This document shows positions 27,216-35,271 of a DNA stretch of 64,000 nt, piece by piece. Each line of letters begins with the position of its first letter. Position 1 is the stretch's first letter. Position numbers and translations under genes: made by a program. The notes below the pieces were generated by a model that was not told the origin of the DNA, made no database searches, and was given only the letters and a program-made list of their open reading frames with translations. This DNA comes from Paraglaciecola arctica (GTDB taxonomy: Bacteria; Pseudomonadota; Gammaproteobacteria; Enterobacterales; Alteromonadaceae), in assembly GCF_018861065.1 (NCBI RefSeq), contig NZ_JAHKQO010000013.1, positions 1 to 64,000 on the forward strand. The letters run 5' to 3'.

Positions 27216-27941
27216 ATGAAAAAACAAGCTTATATTTTTGATGCGAAAACGCTAGTTCGTCAACAACATTCAGGCGTGCTTAGTACACATTCTCAGACTG
27301 TAGAAGGTTACCCTTTTGGTTCGATTGTGCCTTATTTTATGACCTCAGAGGGCGACTTGATTATTTATATTAGTCAAATAGCGCAACACACCCGCAATAT
27401 CCAAGCGGACCATAAAGTATCTATGACTATATTTGATCATTTGGCAGATGACTCCCAAGCTTCTGGCAGGGTGACTGTGTTGGGCGACGCCCATTTAATT
27501 GAAGATACCTTAGTAGCAGAACAATACTTTAGCTTATTTCCCCAAGCTGAAGGGTACCAACAAACCCATGATTTTATGTTTTATAAAATTACCCCTAAGC
27601 GAGTAAGGTACATCGGCGGATTTGGCAAAATTCATTGGATCAACAAAGAAGATTGGCTGTTAGCACTAGAGAATTGGTCCAAAGTTAGTAATGGCATAGT
27701 GGTGCATATGAATGACGATCACCAAGAGGCGATGCAGTTAATCTTATCTCATCAATTTAATGTTGAGGTCAAACACATTAAAATGCTGACGGCGTTTTGT
27801 GAAGGTGTGCATATACAAGCCGACAACAAAATTTACTTTTGGCCTTTCGATTTACCTTGCATCACATCGACGCAGGTACGAGAGCAATTGGTCAAAGCAA
27901 CCCACCAAGCCAGAGCAGCATTGACGCCTCAAGCCTGTTAA
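27216..27941 (+). CDS. hugZ: HugZ-family haem oxygenase
   Basis: A 241-residue protein of the HugZ/HutZ family: a pyridoxamine-phosphate-oxidase-like split-barrel domain (about residues 12-150, with HSGVLSTHSQTVEGYPFGS in parts and RVTVLGDAHLI), followed by a C-terminal DUF2470-like domain starting near NGIVVHMNDDHQEAM. This family degrades haem to release iron after import. Its position as the last gene of the haem operon supports the role. Confidence 0.88.
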   Translation: MKKQAYIFDAKTLVRQQHSGVLSTHSQTVEGYPFGSIVPYFMTSEGDLIIYISQIAQHTRNIQADHKVSMTIFDHLADDSQASGRVTVLGDAHLIEDTLVAEQYFSLFPQAEGYQQTHDFMFYKITPKRVRYIGGFGKIHWINKEDWLLALENWSKVSNGIVVHMNDDHQEAMQLILSHQFNVEVKHIKMLTAFCEGVHIQADNKIYFWPFDLPCITSTQVREQLVKATHQARAALTPQAC

Positions 27942-27962
27942 TTCGCTTTACTAACAAATAAA

Positions 27963-28003
27963 CACTTAAGACAACGGGACATAATCAACCCTTGTCTTAA
28001 GTG
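27963..28003. terminator. long hairpin after haem operon
   Basis: CACTTAAGACAA (27963-27974) pairs perfectly with 27992-28003. Three more G-C pairs are possible inside after a bulge. No U-tract follows, so its efficiency as an intrinsic terminator is uncertain. Confidence 0.55.
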
Positions 28004-28072
28004 ACACAATTGGTATGAAGTCGATGTAAAAATAGTTAGCATAGAGGGAGTTACCCTTGAATTTAAAATTAA

Positions 28073-28852
28073 ATGCAAATAGAAATCTTTCAAATCGACG
28101 CCTTTGCCGATCAAGCTTTTACAGGAAATCCTGCCGCCGTTTGCCCACTGAATAAGTGGTTGCCTGACGAGTTACTGCAAAATATTGCGCAGTCCAACAA
28201 TTTATCTGAAACCGCATTTTTTGTACCCATCGAAGATAAGTTTCAGTTACGTTGGTTCACACCATCCCATGAGGTCGATTTATGCGGACATGCCACTTTA
28301 GCCGCTGCCCACGTGTTGTTTACGCATTTGAATTATGAAAAATCTGAAATTCGTTTTGTGACAAAAAGTGGCGAATTAATTGTAACTAACCAAGCCAGTG
28401 GGCTAGAAATGGACTTTCCTGCATCGACGCCCACACCCGTCATCGCACCCGAATACCTATTATTGGGGTTAGGCATTAAACCTAAAGCTGTATTTGCAGC
28501 ATTTGACTACATTATTGAGCTTGAAGATGAAGCTACAGTCCAAACTCTGTTACCTGATTTAGCGTTATGGAAAGCTTTAGATCTTAGAGGAGTGGTAATA
28601 ACGGCAAAGGGTACTGATGTTGATTTTGTGAGTCGTTGCTTTTTCCCAAAACTCAATGTAGATGAAGACCCAGTAACCGGCTCGGCCCATTGTGAGTTAG
28701 CCCCCTATTGGTCACAAAAGCTCGCCAAAGACAATTTAAAAGCCAAACAATTATCACCAAGAACCGGTTTAGTTGAATGCCAACTCTCAGGCGAGAGAGT
28801 GGTACTAACAGGCAAAGCTGTAGACTATATGCGCGGTCATATAACTCTTTAG
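28073..28852 (+). CDS. PhzF-family isomerase
   Basis: PhzF/DAP-epimerase-fold protein, 259 residues. The family signatures are present: FTGNPAAVCPL, the catalytic glutamate in NNLSETAFF, DLCGHATLAAAHVL and DEDPVTGSAHCELAPYW. In phenazine producers PhzF isomerises dihydro-hydroxyanthranilate. No phenazine genes are nearby, so this is one of the many family members with unknown substrate. It is a stand-alone gene. Confidence 0.88.
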   Translation: MQIEIFQIDAFADQAFTGNPAAVCPLNKWLPDELLQNIAQSNNLSETAFFVPIEDKFQLRWFTPSHEVDLCGHATLAAAHVLFTHLNYEKSEIRFVTKSGELIVTNQASGLEMDFPASTPTPVIAPEYLLLGLGIKPKAVFAAFDYIIELEDEATVQTLLPDLALWKALDLRGVVITAKGTDVDFVSRCFFPKLNVDEDPVTGSAHCELAPYWSQKLAKDNLKAKQLSPRTGLVECQLSGERVVLTGKAVDYMRGHITL

Positions 28853-28910
28853 CTGTCTTAACCAATTATTCGTAACACATAACAATTCGAATTCAATATT
28901 AGGGGTACCA

Positions 28911-29378
28911 ATGAAAAAGTGTTTATCAATTGTAGCGGTACTAGTCACTTTTCTTTCTTCATCTGCTTTAGCCAATAGTGAGCAATTTGATTACGATAAC
29001 TTTGTAAAACAATATTATCGAGCCATGACTAATACTCAACTCCCAAACGCTTCTAACGAGGACCTAGAGTTTTACTTATCGTTTTTAACTGACGACGTTG
29101 GTAACCAACATTTACCTAATGCACCTGATGACTCAAGAGCCCCCGACGGTAAAGCTTTAATGCGTAAAGGCATGTCCCGATATTTAGGTGTGCATAGCGA
29201 ATATCAGGGTAAAATAATCGAATATATTGTTGGTCACAATGCAGTCGCACTTAAGCACACTTTTGCAGCTAAAGGATTACGTGCAGACGGTTCAGAATTT
29301 AGCTATAGCAAAGAAGTTTTAGACGTTTTAGAACTAGAAAATGGAAAGGTATCAGTGATACGCAGATACGGAAACTAA
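28911..29378 (+). CDS. secreted SnoaL/NTF2-like protein
   Basis: A 155-residue protein with a clear signal peptide (cleavage near SSALA-NS). The mature part has the alpha+beta cone pattern of NTF2/SnoaL-like proteins: a helical YDNFVKQYYRAMTN start, a strand-rich middle and VDVLELENGKVSVIRRY-type end (here LDVLELENGKVSVIRRYGN in the last 19 residues). Function is unknown. It stands alone upstream of small membrane genes. Confidence 0.65.
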   Translation: MKKCLSIVAVLVTFLSSSALANSEQFDYDNFVKQYYRAMTNTQLPNASNEDLEFYLSFLTDDVGNQHLPNAPDDSRAPDGKALMRKGMSRYLGVHSEYQGKIIEYIVGHNAVALKHTFAAKGLRADGSEFSYSKEVLDVLELENGKVSVIRRYGN

Positions 29379-29407
29379 TCTCAGTTGCTAGGTATCAAGA
29401 GGTCAAT

Positions 29408-29503
29408 ATGAGGGACAGAGTTTCTAAGGGATGGTATTGGGCGGCTGTTTTGATTGGGGCCATGTTTTACAGCCAAAAAAACTTCAACTCGTCAATGAAC
29501 TAG
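29408..29503 (+). CDS. 31-residue candidate membrane microprotein
   Basis: ATG at 29408 is preceded by AGAGG at a 5-nt spacing. The frame encodes 31 residues with a charged N-terminus (MRDRVSKG) and one hydrophobic segment (YWAAVLIGAMFY). It ends at 29501-29503, nine bases before the start of the DUF3592 gene. Ribosome-binding site, topology and spacing suggest a real small protein coupled to that gene, but this is unproven. Confidence 0.45.
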   Translation: MRDRVSKGWYWAAVLIGAMFYSQKNFNSSMN

Positions 29504-29512
29504 GGTAAGTAA

Positions 29513-29899
29513 ATGAATATTATTCCATTAATAGGTGGCGCTGTATTTGCTGCAGTTGGTGCCTATATTATATATGACTATCAGCGGTTTAATAAAAACG
29601 CGACAAAAGCCAAGGGTAGGATACTACGTTATGATGAATACTATTCTAGAAGTACTAACAACTATAAAAGTAAGGTGTTTCGCCCTATTTTTGAGTTAAC
29701 AATCAAAGGCAAACGTTATGAAATTAAATCAAAGACATCCTTCCACTCTAAAGTCATCCCCGTAGGCCAAAATACCGATGTATTATACCAACAAGGTGAC
29801 GAAGAAAACGCGCGATTAGCCAAAGGCAATGGTTACGGTTTAGGACTTTTGTTTATTGCCCTTTCAATACCCGCATTTTATTTTGGGATGTTTCGATGA
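29513..29899 (+). CDS. DUF3592 membrane protein
   Basis: A 128-residue protein with two membrane helices (residues 3-22 and 107-126) flanking a soluble beta-rich loop (KAKGRILRYDEYYSRS, FRPIFELTIKGKRYEI, VGQNTDVLYQQGDEENARL). This layout is typical of DUF3592. Function is unknown. It is preceded by the 31-codon ORF. Confidence 0.75.
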   Translation: MNIIPLIGGAVFAAVGAYIIYDYQRFNKNATKAKGRILRYDEYYSRSTNNYKSKVFRPIFELTIKGKRYEIKSKTSFHSKVIPVGQNTDVLYQQGDEENARLAKGNGYGLGLLFIALSIPAFYFGMFR

Positions 29900-30278
29900 G
29901 ACATTTAGCTCCAGAAGTATGGTGACAGGGTCTTTTCGGTTTTAAATAATGCAAGTATTGCTTCCTATTACGTAGTCTTTTGACGTCTGGCTTTGTTTTT
30001 AGGGAAACGCTAAGTTATTAATTTAACTATGGAAAATACTCTTAACATGGCTTTTAATAGGAAGCAGAAAAGTCGCGTTAAAGTCAGGTCTCCTTTTGCT
30101 TTTGCAACTTGTCGTGATTTTGATGGGTTAAAGGTTAAAAATATCTTATAAAATCAAAAGGTAAGTGCTGAAAGTGACGAAAATAGAAATGAATTCGAGA
30201 AGTTACATATACGACATGCTCGATAATAAGCGTTAGGCTTCAGAGTTACATGCTAGAAAATAAGTTAAGGAATTATTA
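29900..30278. other. intergenic, AT-rich, with core-site-like GTTAGGC
   Basis: No convincing gene. The sequence is AT-rich with short broken frames. Near its right end is CGTTAGGCTT (30231-30240), which recurs inverted immediately after the DUF262 gene. AAGGA at 30267-30271 is the ribosome-binding site of that gene. Confidence 0.5.
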
Positions 30279-31970
30279 ATGAGCAATCTTGAAGAAATAA
30301 AAATTGATTTGCGTGGTGTTGCTAGCATTCTTAAGGACAAGAACTCTTTTGTGCCTAAATACCAACGCTCTTATGCATGGAAAGAAGAAAATGTTGAACA
30401 CTTCCTTCAAGATATAGGCACTGCAATTAACAATGGATCTAGTGAGTACTTTCTTGGATCAATTGTAATTTCGGAAAAGGAAGAGGGGCGACCAGAAATT
30501 GTGGATGGACAACAACGGTTAGCGACCACAATGATACTTCTAGCAGCGATACGTGATTACTTTTTTCTCCTAGGTACGGATGAAGGAAAGGAACGTGCTC
30601 AAATGATATTTAGTGAATACCTAGCTAAGAAAGATCTAGATACGCTAGAGTTGCTCCCTAAGCTTAGTCTCAATGACTCCGATCATGACTATTTTTTAAA
30701 GCGAATTGTCAGCAATCCTAACTCACCTGATAAAAATATTAAGTCTGATAAGAAATCACACGAGCGAATAAACAAGGCTTCCATACAGGCGAAAAATTAT
30801 GTTCGGAATTTAACTGGGATAACTAAAGACCCAACAAAAGACCTGGTTCAATGGATTAATTACCTAAAAGAAAAAGCGAAGGTTATTGCAGTCAGGGTTC
30901 CTGATGAATCCAATGCCTTTACTATTTTTGAAACACTCAATGATAGAGGGCTCGCTCTAGCAGTATCTGACCTATTAAAAAACTACCTTTTTTACAAATC
31001 AGAAGATCGCGTAACTGAAGTGCAATATAAGTGGGTGCAAGTAATATCTACAATAGAATCGGCCGAAGATGAAAAAACGGTTATAAATTTTATAAGAAAT
31101 TACTGGTCTTCGAAACACGGTCTGGTTCGAGAAAAAGATCTATTTGATAAAATTAAGAAAAGTGTAACCAGCAAGGCGGAAGCAATATCATTGGCATCAG
31201 GCTTGTTCGATACTAGCAAGCTCTATTCCGCAATAATTACATGTGACGATAATTTCTGGTCAGGTTATCCTTCAAGTGCAAAAACATCGATGCAGACTTT
31301 GAATTTTTTTAAGATGGTACAGGTTCGGCCTTTAATATTATCGGTACTAGAAAATTTTGATGAAAAAGAAGTCGATAACGCGCTTAAATTACTTGTTAAT
31401 GTTTCTGTCAGATTTCTAATAGTTGGGGGGCTAGGTGGAGGCGCCCTAGAGCAAAAGTATTGTGAAGGAGCACTTAAGATTAATAACAATGAAATTTCAA
31501 CAGCAAAACAGCTTTCAGATTTCATGAAATCTTCAGCTCCAAGTGATAGTGAGTTTAAATCTTCATTTGAGACCGCAACTGTTTCGAAAAATTACTTGGC
31601 TAGATATTACTTACGGGCTCTCGAAATGGTTGAGAAGGGAGAATTGGAACCTGAGTTTGTTCCTAATACGTCAAATGATATCGTTACATTGGAACATATT
31701 TTACCTGAGAACCCATCTCAAGCGTGGGGATATATTAATGCTGATGATGCGAAGTCTAATTACAAAAGACTAGGTAATATGGCATTACTGAAAAAATCGT
31801 TAAATTCGGATATAGGTAATGGTGGTTTCGACGCAAAAAAACCATTCTACAGTGACTCTGAGTACCAACTTACATCGACTTTAAGCAAGCGCGATAGTTG
31901 GGGGATTGATGAGATTAGCCAACGGCAGAATGAGCTATCCGACTTAGCACTTAAGGCATGGCCAGTATAA
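30279..31970 (+). CDS. DUF262/DUF1524 (GmrSD-type) protein, candidate defence nuclease
   Basis: A 563-residue protein. The N-terminal DUF262 ParB/Srx-like domain shows VPKYQRSYAWKEENVEHFL and EIVDGQQRLATTMILL (DGQQR near residue 80). The C-terminal DUF1524 HNH-type domain has LEHILPEN with His473 and RLGNMALLKKSLNSDIGN. This architecture is that of GmrSD-like type IV restriction enzymes, which use NTP hydrolysis to cut modified DNA; many relatives are defence genes, others are uncharacterised. It stands alone between an intergenic stretch and the RAYT repeats, and is bounded by an inverted 10-bp core-site-like sequence. Confidence 0.85.
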   Translation: MSNLEEIKIDLRGVASILKDKNSFVPKYQRSYAWKEENVEHFLQDIGTAINNGSSEYFLGSIVISEKEEGRPEIVDGQQRLATTMILLAAIRDYFFLLGTDEGKERAQMIFSEYLAKKDLDTLELLPKLSLNDSDHDYFLKRIVSNPNSPDKNIKSDKKSHERINKASIQAKNYVRNLTGITKDPTKDLVQWINYLKEKAKVIAVRVPDESNAFTIFETLNDRGLALAVSDLLKNYLFYKSEDRVTEVQYKWVQVISTIESAEDEKTVINFIRNYWSSKHGLVREKDLFDKIKKSVTSKAEAISLASGLFDTSKLYSAIITCDDNFWSGYPSSAKTSMQTLNFFKMVQVRPLILSVLENFDEKEVDNALKLLVNVSVRFLIVGGLGGGALEQKYCEGALKINNNEISTAKQLSDFMKSSAPSDSEFKSSFETATVSKNYLARYYLRALEMVEKGELEPEFVPNTSNDIVTLEHILPENPSQAWGYINADDAKSNYKRLGNMALLKKSLNSDIGNGGFDAKKPFYSDSEYQLTSTLSKRDSWGIDEISQRQNELSDLALKAWPV

Positions 31971-31976
31971 GCCTAA

Positions 31977-32170
31977 CGACTTTATGCAGACAGCCATGAT
32001 TAAAATGGAGATCTAAGCTAACTCAGCTTCAAAGTAGTATTTGACCTAAAAATTTATAATGGGTGGCCTGGTAAAAAGCTTGCTATCCAGCGACTTTATG
32101 CAGACAGCCATGATAAAAATTGCGACTTTATGCAGACTGCGACTTTATGCAGACAGCCATGATAAAAATT
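31977..32170 (+). repeat. left mosaic repeat array of the RAYT element
   Basis: Four copies, one truncated, of repeat A (core ACTTTATGCAGACAGCCATG) start at 31977, 32091, 32122 (truncated) and 32139. A diverged copy of repeat B (32039-32080, core TATAATGGGTGGCCTGG) lies between the first two. Copies abut one another without spacers of constant size. The first begins at the final base of the GCCTAAC after the DUF262 stop. Confidence 0.85.
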
Positions 32171-32228
32171 GAAATGTAAGCCAATTGAACTAGACTTTGA
32201 TAAGCAAATCAATCAAAGGAATGATGTC

Positions 32229-33209
32229 ATGCCCCAGCCACGTAAATCTCAAATCAGTCTATCGGACACCCCTTATTATCATTGTGTTTCACGCTGTGTT
32301 CGGCGCTCTTTTTTGTGTGGCGTTGACCGTTATTCAGGTCAAAGTTATGAGCATCGCCGAGCTTGGGTGGAAGCGCGTTTATTGTTTTTGGGCTCAGTGT
32401 TTGCTATCGACATTTGTGCCTATGCGGTGATGAGTAATCATGTGCATGTGGTGTTACATGTGGATATGAAACAAGCGCAAGCTTGGAGTGACAGTGAAGT
32501 ACTGGAGCGCTGGCACCGCTTACACAAAGGGACCTTACTCACTCAGATGTTTGTTAAGGGAAGCACTTTAAGCCAAGGTCAGTTAATAACTTTAGATGAC
32601 ACCATTGCTGAATATCGACAACGTTTATACGACATCAGCTGGCTCATGCGTAATCTGAATGAATACATTGCCAGAGAAGCCAATAAAGAAGATGACTGCA
32701 CAGGCAGATTTTGGGAAGGGCGTTTTAAGTCTCAAGCCCTATTAGACGAAGCGGCATTACTTGCCTGTATGGCCTATGTGGATTTAAATCCTATTCGCTC
32801 CAAAATAGCTACGACTCCAGACACCTCATCCCACACCAGTATTCAACAACGCATTAAATCAACGAAACAAAACGCAGCCACAACCACACTGATGCCCTTT
32901 GTGGGTAACTCCAGACAAGACATGCCTAAAGGCATAGCCTATTCCCTCAAAGACTACTGCGAATTAGTCGACAGCACAGGCCGCATAATAAGAGACGACA
33001 AAGCAGGCCACATAGACCATCACACCCAGCCTATACTGCAACGTTTAGGCCTTTCAGATGAACAATGGCTCACCCTCACCACTGAATTTGAAAAACACTT
33101 CTGCTACGCCGCGGGAACAGAAATGATGATGAACCACTTCAAACGTCATACTGGACATCAACGTATACGGGGTATGGGGAAAGCTAGAACTTTGTTACGC
33201 TGCGCTTAA
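32229..33209 (+). CDS. REP-associated tyrosine transposase (RAYT, Y1 HUH family)
   Basis: Transposase of the IS200-like Y1 superfamily. ATG at 32229 has AAGGA eight bases upstream, giving 326 residues. The HUH pair is His71-x-His73 (SNHVHVVLHV), and the candidate catalytic tyrosine is Tyr146 (LNEYIAREAN). The CVSRCVRRSFLCG N-terminus and GRFWEGRFKSQALLDEAALL in parts are characteristic of RAYTs. It is flanked on both sides by related repeats, its expected substrates. The C-terminal 100 residues look like an added domain. The frame is intact. Confidence 0.88.
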   Translation: MPQPRKSQISLSDTPYYHCVSRCVRRSFLCGVDRYSGQSYEHRRAWVEARLLFLGSVFAIDICAYAVMSNHVHVVLHVDMKQAQAWSDSEVLERWHRLHKGTLLTQMFVKGSTLSQGQLITLDDTIAEYRQRLYDISWLMRNLNEYIAREANKEDDCTGRFWEGRFKSQALLDEAALLACMAYVDLNPIRSKIATTPDTSSHTSIQQRIKSTKQNAATTTLMPFVGNSRQDMPKGIAYSLKDYCELVDSTGRIIRDDKAGHIDHHTQPILQRLGLSDEQWLTLTTEFEKHFCYAAGTEMMMNHFKRHTGHQRIRGMGKARTLLRCA

Positions 33210-33336
33210 CTTTAACAAAACACAAGCAACTACACATTTTGCAGGATAGTTGTGTCTGGAATTCCTAATAAACGGTAAAATCTTCCTAGTTATCCATCAA
33301 ATAAAAATTCAAAGCGAAAAATACCCCATTAACGCA

Positions 33337-33607
33337 ATCAGCAGCCTTAAATATGAGGTAGCATTTGACCTAAACGTTTATAATGGGTGGCTTGGTAAAA
33401 TTGATCAGCAGCCTTAAATATGAGGTAGCATTTGACCTAAACGTTTATAATGGGTGGCTTGGTAAAATTGACCTCCATAATGGGTGGCTTGGTAAAATTG
33501 ACCTGCCATGATAAAAATGGAAATCTAAGCATTTGACCTAAACGTTTATAATGGGTGGCTTGGTAAAAAGCTGTAAACGTTTATAATGGGTGGCTTGGTA
33601 AAAAGCT
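33337..33607 (+). repeat. right mosaic repeat array with 67-bp tandem duplication
   Basis: Two identical 67-bp units (33337-33403 and 33404-33470) each join repeat C (ATCAGCAGCCTTAAATATGA...) to repeat B (ATTTGACCTAAACG...). They are followed by a truncated B (33477-33497), a partial A (33505-33530), a full B (33531-33572) and another truncated B (33574-33607). The array ends 10 nt before the stop of the next gene. Confidence 0.92.
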
Positions 33608-33617
33608 CTGGCTATGG

Positions 33618-34265
33618 TTATAAAACCTCTTCGATTGGTTCTTCACCATTAAATAGTTCGACAATAGTGTTGTCTGTCGGAGGGTTATTAACACAAAACA
33701 ACAATGCTTTGGCAACGTCACCTCGGGTAATAGTTGCTTGGTCTTTCTGCGCTGGCCGCTCAGAGGTGAATTTTGAGCTAGGGTCAAAATCGGTAAGCGA
33801 GCCAGGACGAATAATAGAGTAAAGCAGTCCGCTATTGATTAGATGTTCGTCTGCCATATGTTTAGCAACTAAATAGGGTTGCATCTGTTCTGACCCCTTT
33901 TCTGGTTTATCTGCTCCAATTGAGCTAATCATTACAAAATGCTTAACATTATTGGCTTTAGCATAATCTACTGCCCGGCAAGCTGCCCATAAATCGATCA
34001 GCAAGGTTTGATCGGCTCCGGTACTTCCGCCGGATCCGGCTACAAACACAACGGTATCGCACTGTTTGTTTTCACTTTGATTAAAAGCATGGCTAAAGTC
34101 TTTTTTCAGGTCACCTTCTACGATAGTAAGATGCTCACCTTTAATATCTGATAATTTGCTTTTGTCGCGAACAAGGGCAACAACGTTTTGCTGATTGTTA
34201 ACCATTATTTGAGTTAGTTTTTTACCGATTTGCCCACTTGCGCCAATAATTAATGCATTTTTCAT
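33618..34265 (-). CDS. NAD(P)-binding SDR/NmrA-like oxidoreductase
   Basis: A 215-residue Rossmann-fold protein: dinucleotide motif IIGASGQIGKKL, an acidic VEGDL strand, VVFVAGSGGSTG and ISSIGAD with a later YLVAKHMADEHL (YxxxK-like). It resembles the atypical short-chain dehydrogenase (NmrA/YwnB-like) group of about 210-residue proteins. The substrate is unknown. A MAPEG-family gene lies 54 nt upstream on the same strand. The repeat array stops 10 nt beyond its stop codon. Confidence 0.8.
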   Translation of the reverse strand: MKNALIIGASGQIGKKLTQIMVNNQQNVVALVRDKSKLSDIKGEHLTIVEGDLKKDFSHAFNQSENKQCDTVVFVAGSGGSTGADQTLLIDLWAACRAVDYAKANNVKHFVMISSIGADKPEKGSEQMQPYLVAKHMADEHLINSGLLYSIIRPGSLTDFDPSSKFTSERPAQKDQATITRGDVAKALLFCVNNPPTDNTIVELFNGEEPIEEVL

Positions 34266-34319
34266 TTGTTTTCCTTATTTAAAGTCGTGTATAAATTTCT
34301 GAGTTTTTGTAGAGTTTAC

Positions 34320-34736
34320 TTAAATTAATCTGATCCCTATTAGTACCAATATGAATACGTTGGCGAGTAGTCCAATTAAGAAAAAATAGGTTCTAGGGCT
34401 GGGATTTTTTTCTGTCGCGATAGCGTAATAGAGTGCCATATGTATCAACCGCGCAAACACATATATCCATACAGCGATGGCAAACAGCGGGCTTTGATAA
34501 TTAAGAGAAAAGGCGAATAAAACGCTACCAATAAAAAGTGCGCTGTTTTCTAAAGTGTTATGAAATGTGCGGTGAGCTCTAAAAACAAAACTATCATGGG
34601 ATAAATCTTCGCTTAATTTCCCCGGCACTGCTTCTGGCTGATTGGCCTTAGAAAATGTGGCCACTAGCCACTGAATGAATACCATTATTAGATATAGATA
34701 AAATGCAAAGTAAACTGAGTGTGCAAGCGCAATCAT
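34320..34736 (-). CDS. MAPEG-family membrane protein
   Basis: A 138-residue protein with four hydrophobic segments (about residues 3-24, 60-80, 83-103 and 118-137). It has the MAPEG-type motif FRAHRTFHNTLENSALF after the first loop. MAPEG proteins include glutathione-linked enzymes and many uncharacterised bacterial members. It probably forms an operon with the downstream oxidoreductase. Confidence 0.8.
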   Translation of the reverse strand: MIALAHSVYFAFYLYLIMVFIQWLVATFSKANQPEAVPGKLSEDLSHDSFVFRAHRTFHNTLENSALFIGSVLFAFSLNYQSPLFAIAVWIYVFARLIHMALYYAIATEKNPSPRTYFFLIGLLANVFILVLIGIRLI

Positions 34737-35224
34737 AAAATTGTTTCCTTGATGTCATGTTAGAAACATAAGAAAGCAATATATGTACCTCAAATAACCA
34801 ATTGATTTATAAGAATTATTTATTTTATAAAGATAGAGGTGTGTAATTTTTACAGCGTTGACGATAAGAATTACTGAAGAGGTTTAGTAGGCGAACCGCT
34901 ATGCTGCGCTTTATATACAGAGATTTTCTAAAAATAAAGTTTGACCTGCTATTTGCTTTATTCACTCGAACCAGTACTTTCTCCGTGATGTGCGGATAAC
35001 TGGCAAACAAAAATCTAATTTGAAAAGGGAAGCTCAAGACACATGGCCTAGTTAGGTCATGGAGCAACGCATCAACGACCAGCAAGGCGACGCTTGTTAG
35101 CTTAGTATTGAGCAGTTACAGTTAAAGCAAACAACAGCAGCGGCTCCGATGATTTTGATGAAAGTGATATTTGTTAAGCAAGGCAAAAGTATATGAATGT
35201 AGCGCTAGTTTTCTGCGCTTGAAA
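34737..35224. other. intergenic, no supported gene
   Basis: About 490 nt of AT-rich sequence without a convincing coding frame. The minus-strand frame at 34825-35085 has no ribosome-binding site or recognisable domain and a composition unlike nearby genes. No repeats from the RAYT array are present here. Confidence 0.5.
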
Positions 35225-35257
35225 AAGTAATTAAGGGCTCGCAGATATCACGAGCCC
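35225..35257 (-). terminator. intrinsic terminator of the saccharopine-dehydrogenase-like gene
   Basis: GGGCTCG (35235-35241) pairs with CGAGCCC (35251-35257). On the minus strand a T-rich tail (TTAATTACTTTTT) follows, 14 nt after the stop of the gene. Confidence 0.85.
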
Positions 35258-35271
35258 TGCTACTTCAAAAC

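Noticed and set aside
31977-33607. CRISPR array
   Set aside because: The repeats belong to three different families, have no spacers of regular length, are truncated in different ways and surround a transposase gene; no cas genes are present.
34825-35085. 86-codon minus-strand ORF
   Set aside because: No ribosome-binding site, no recognisable domain, and a composition unlike nearby genes; treated as non-coding.
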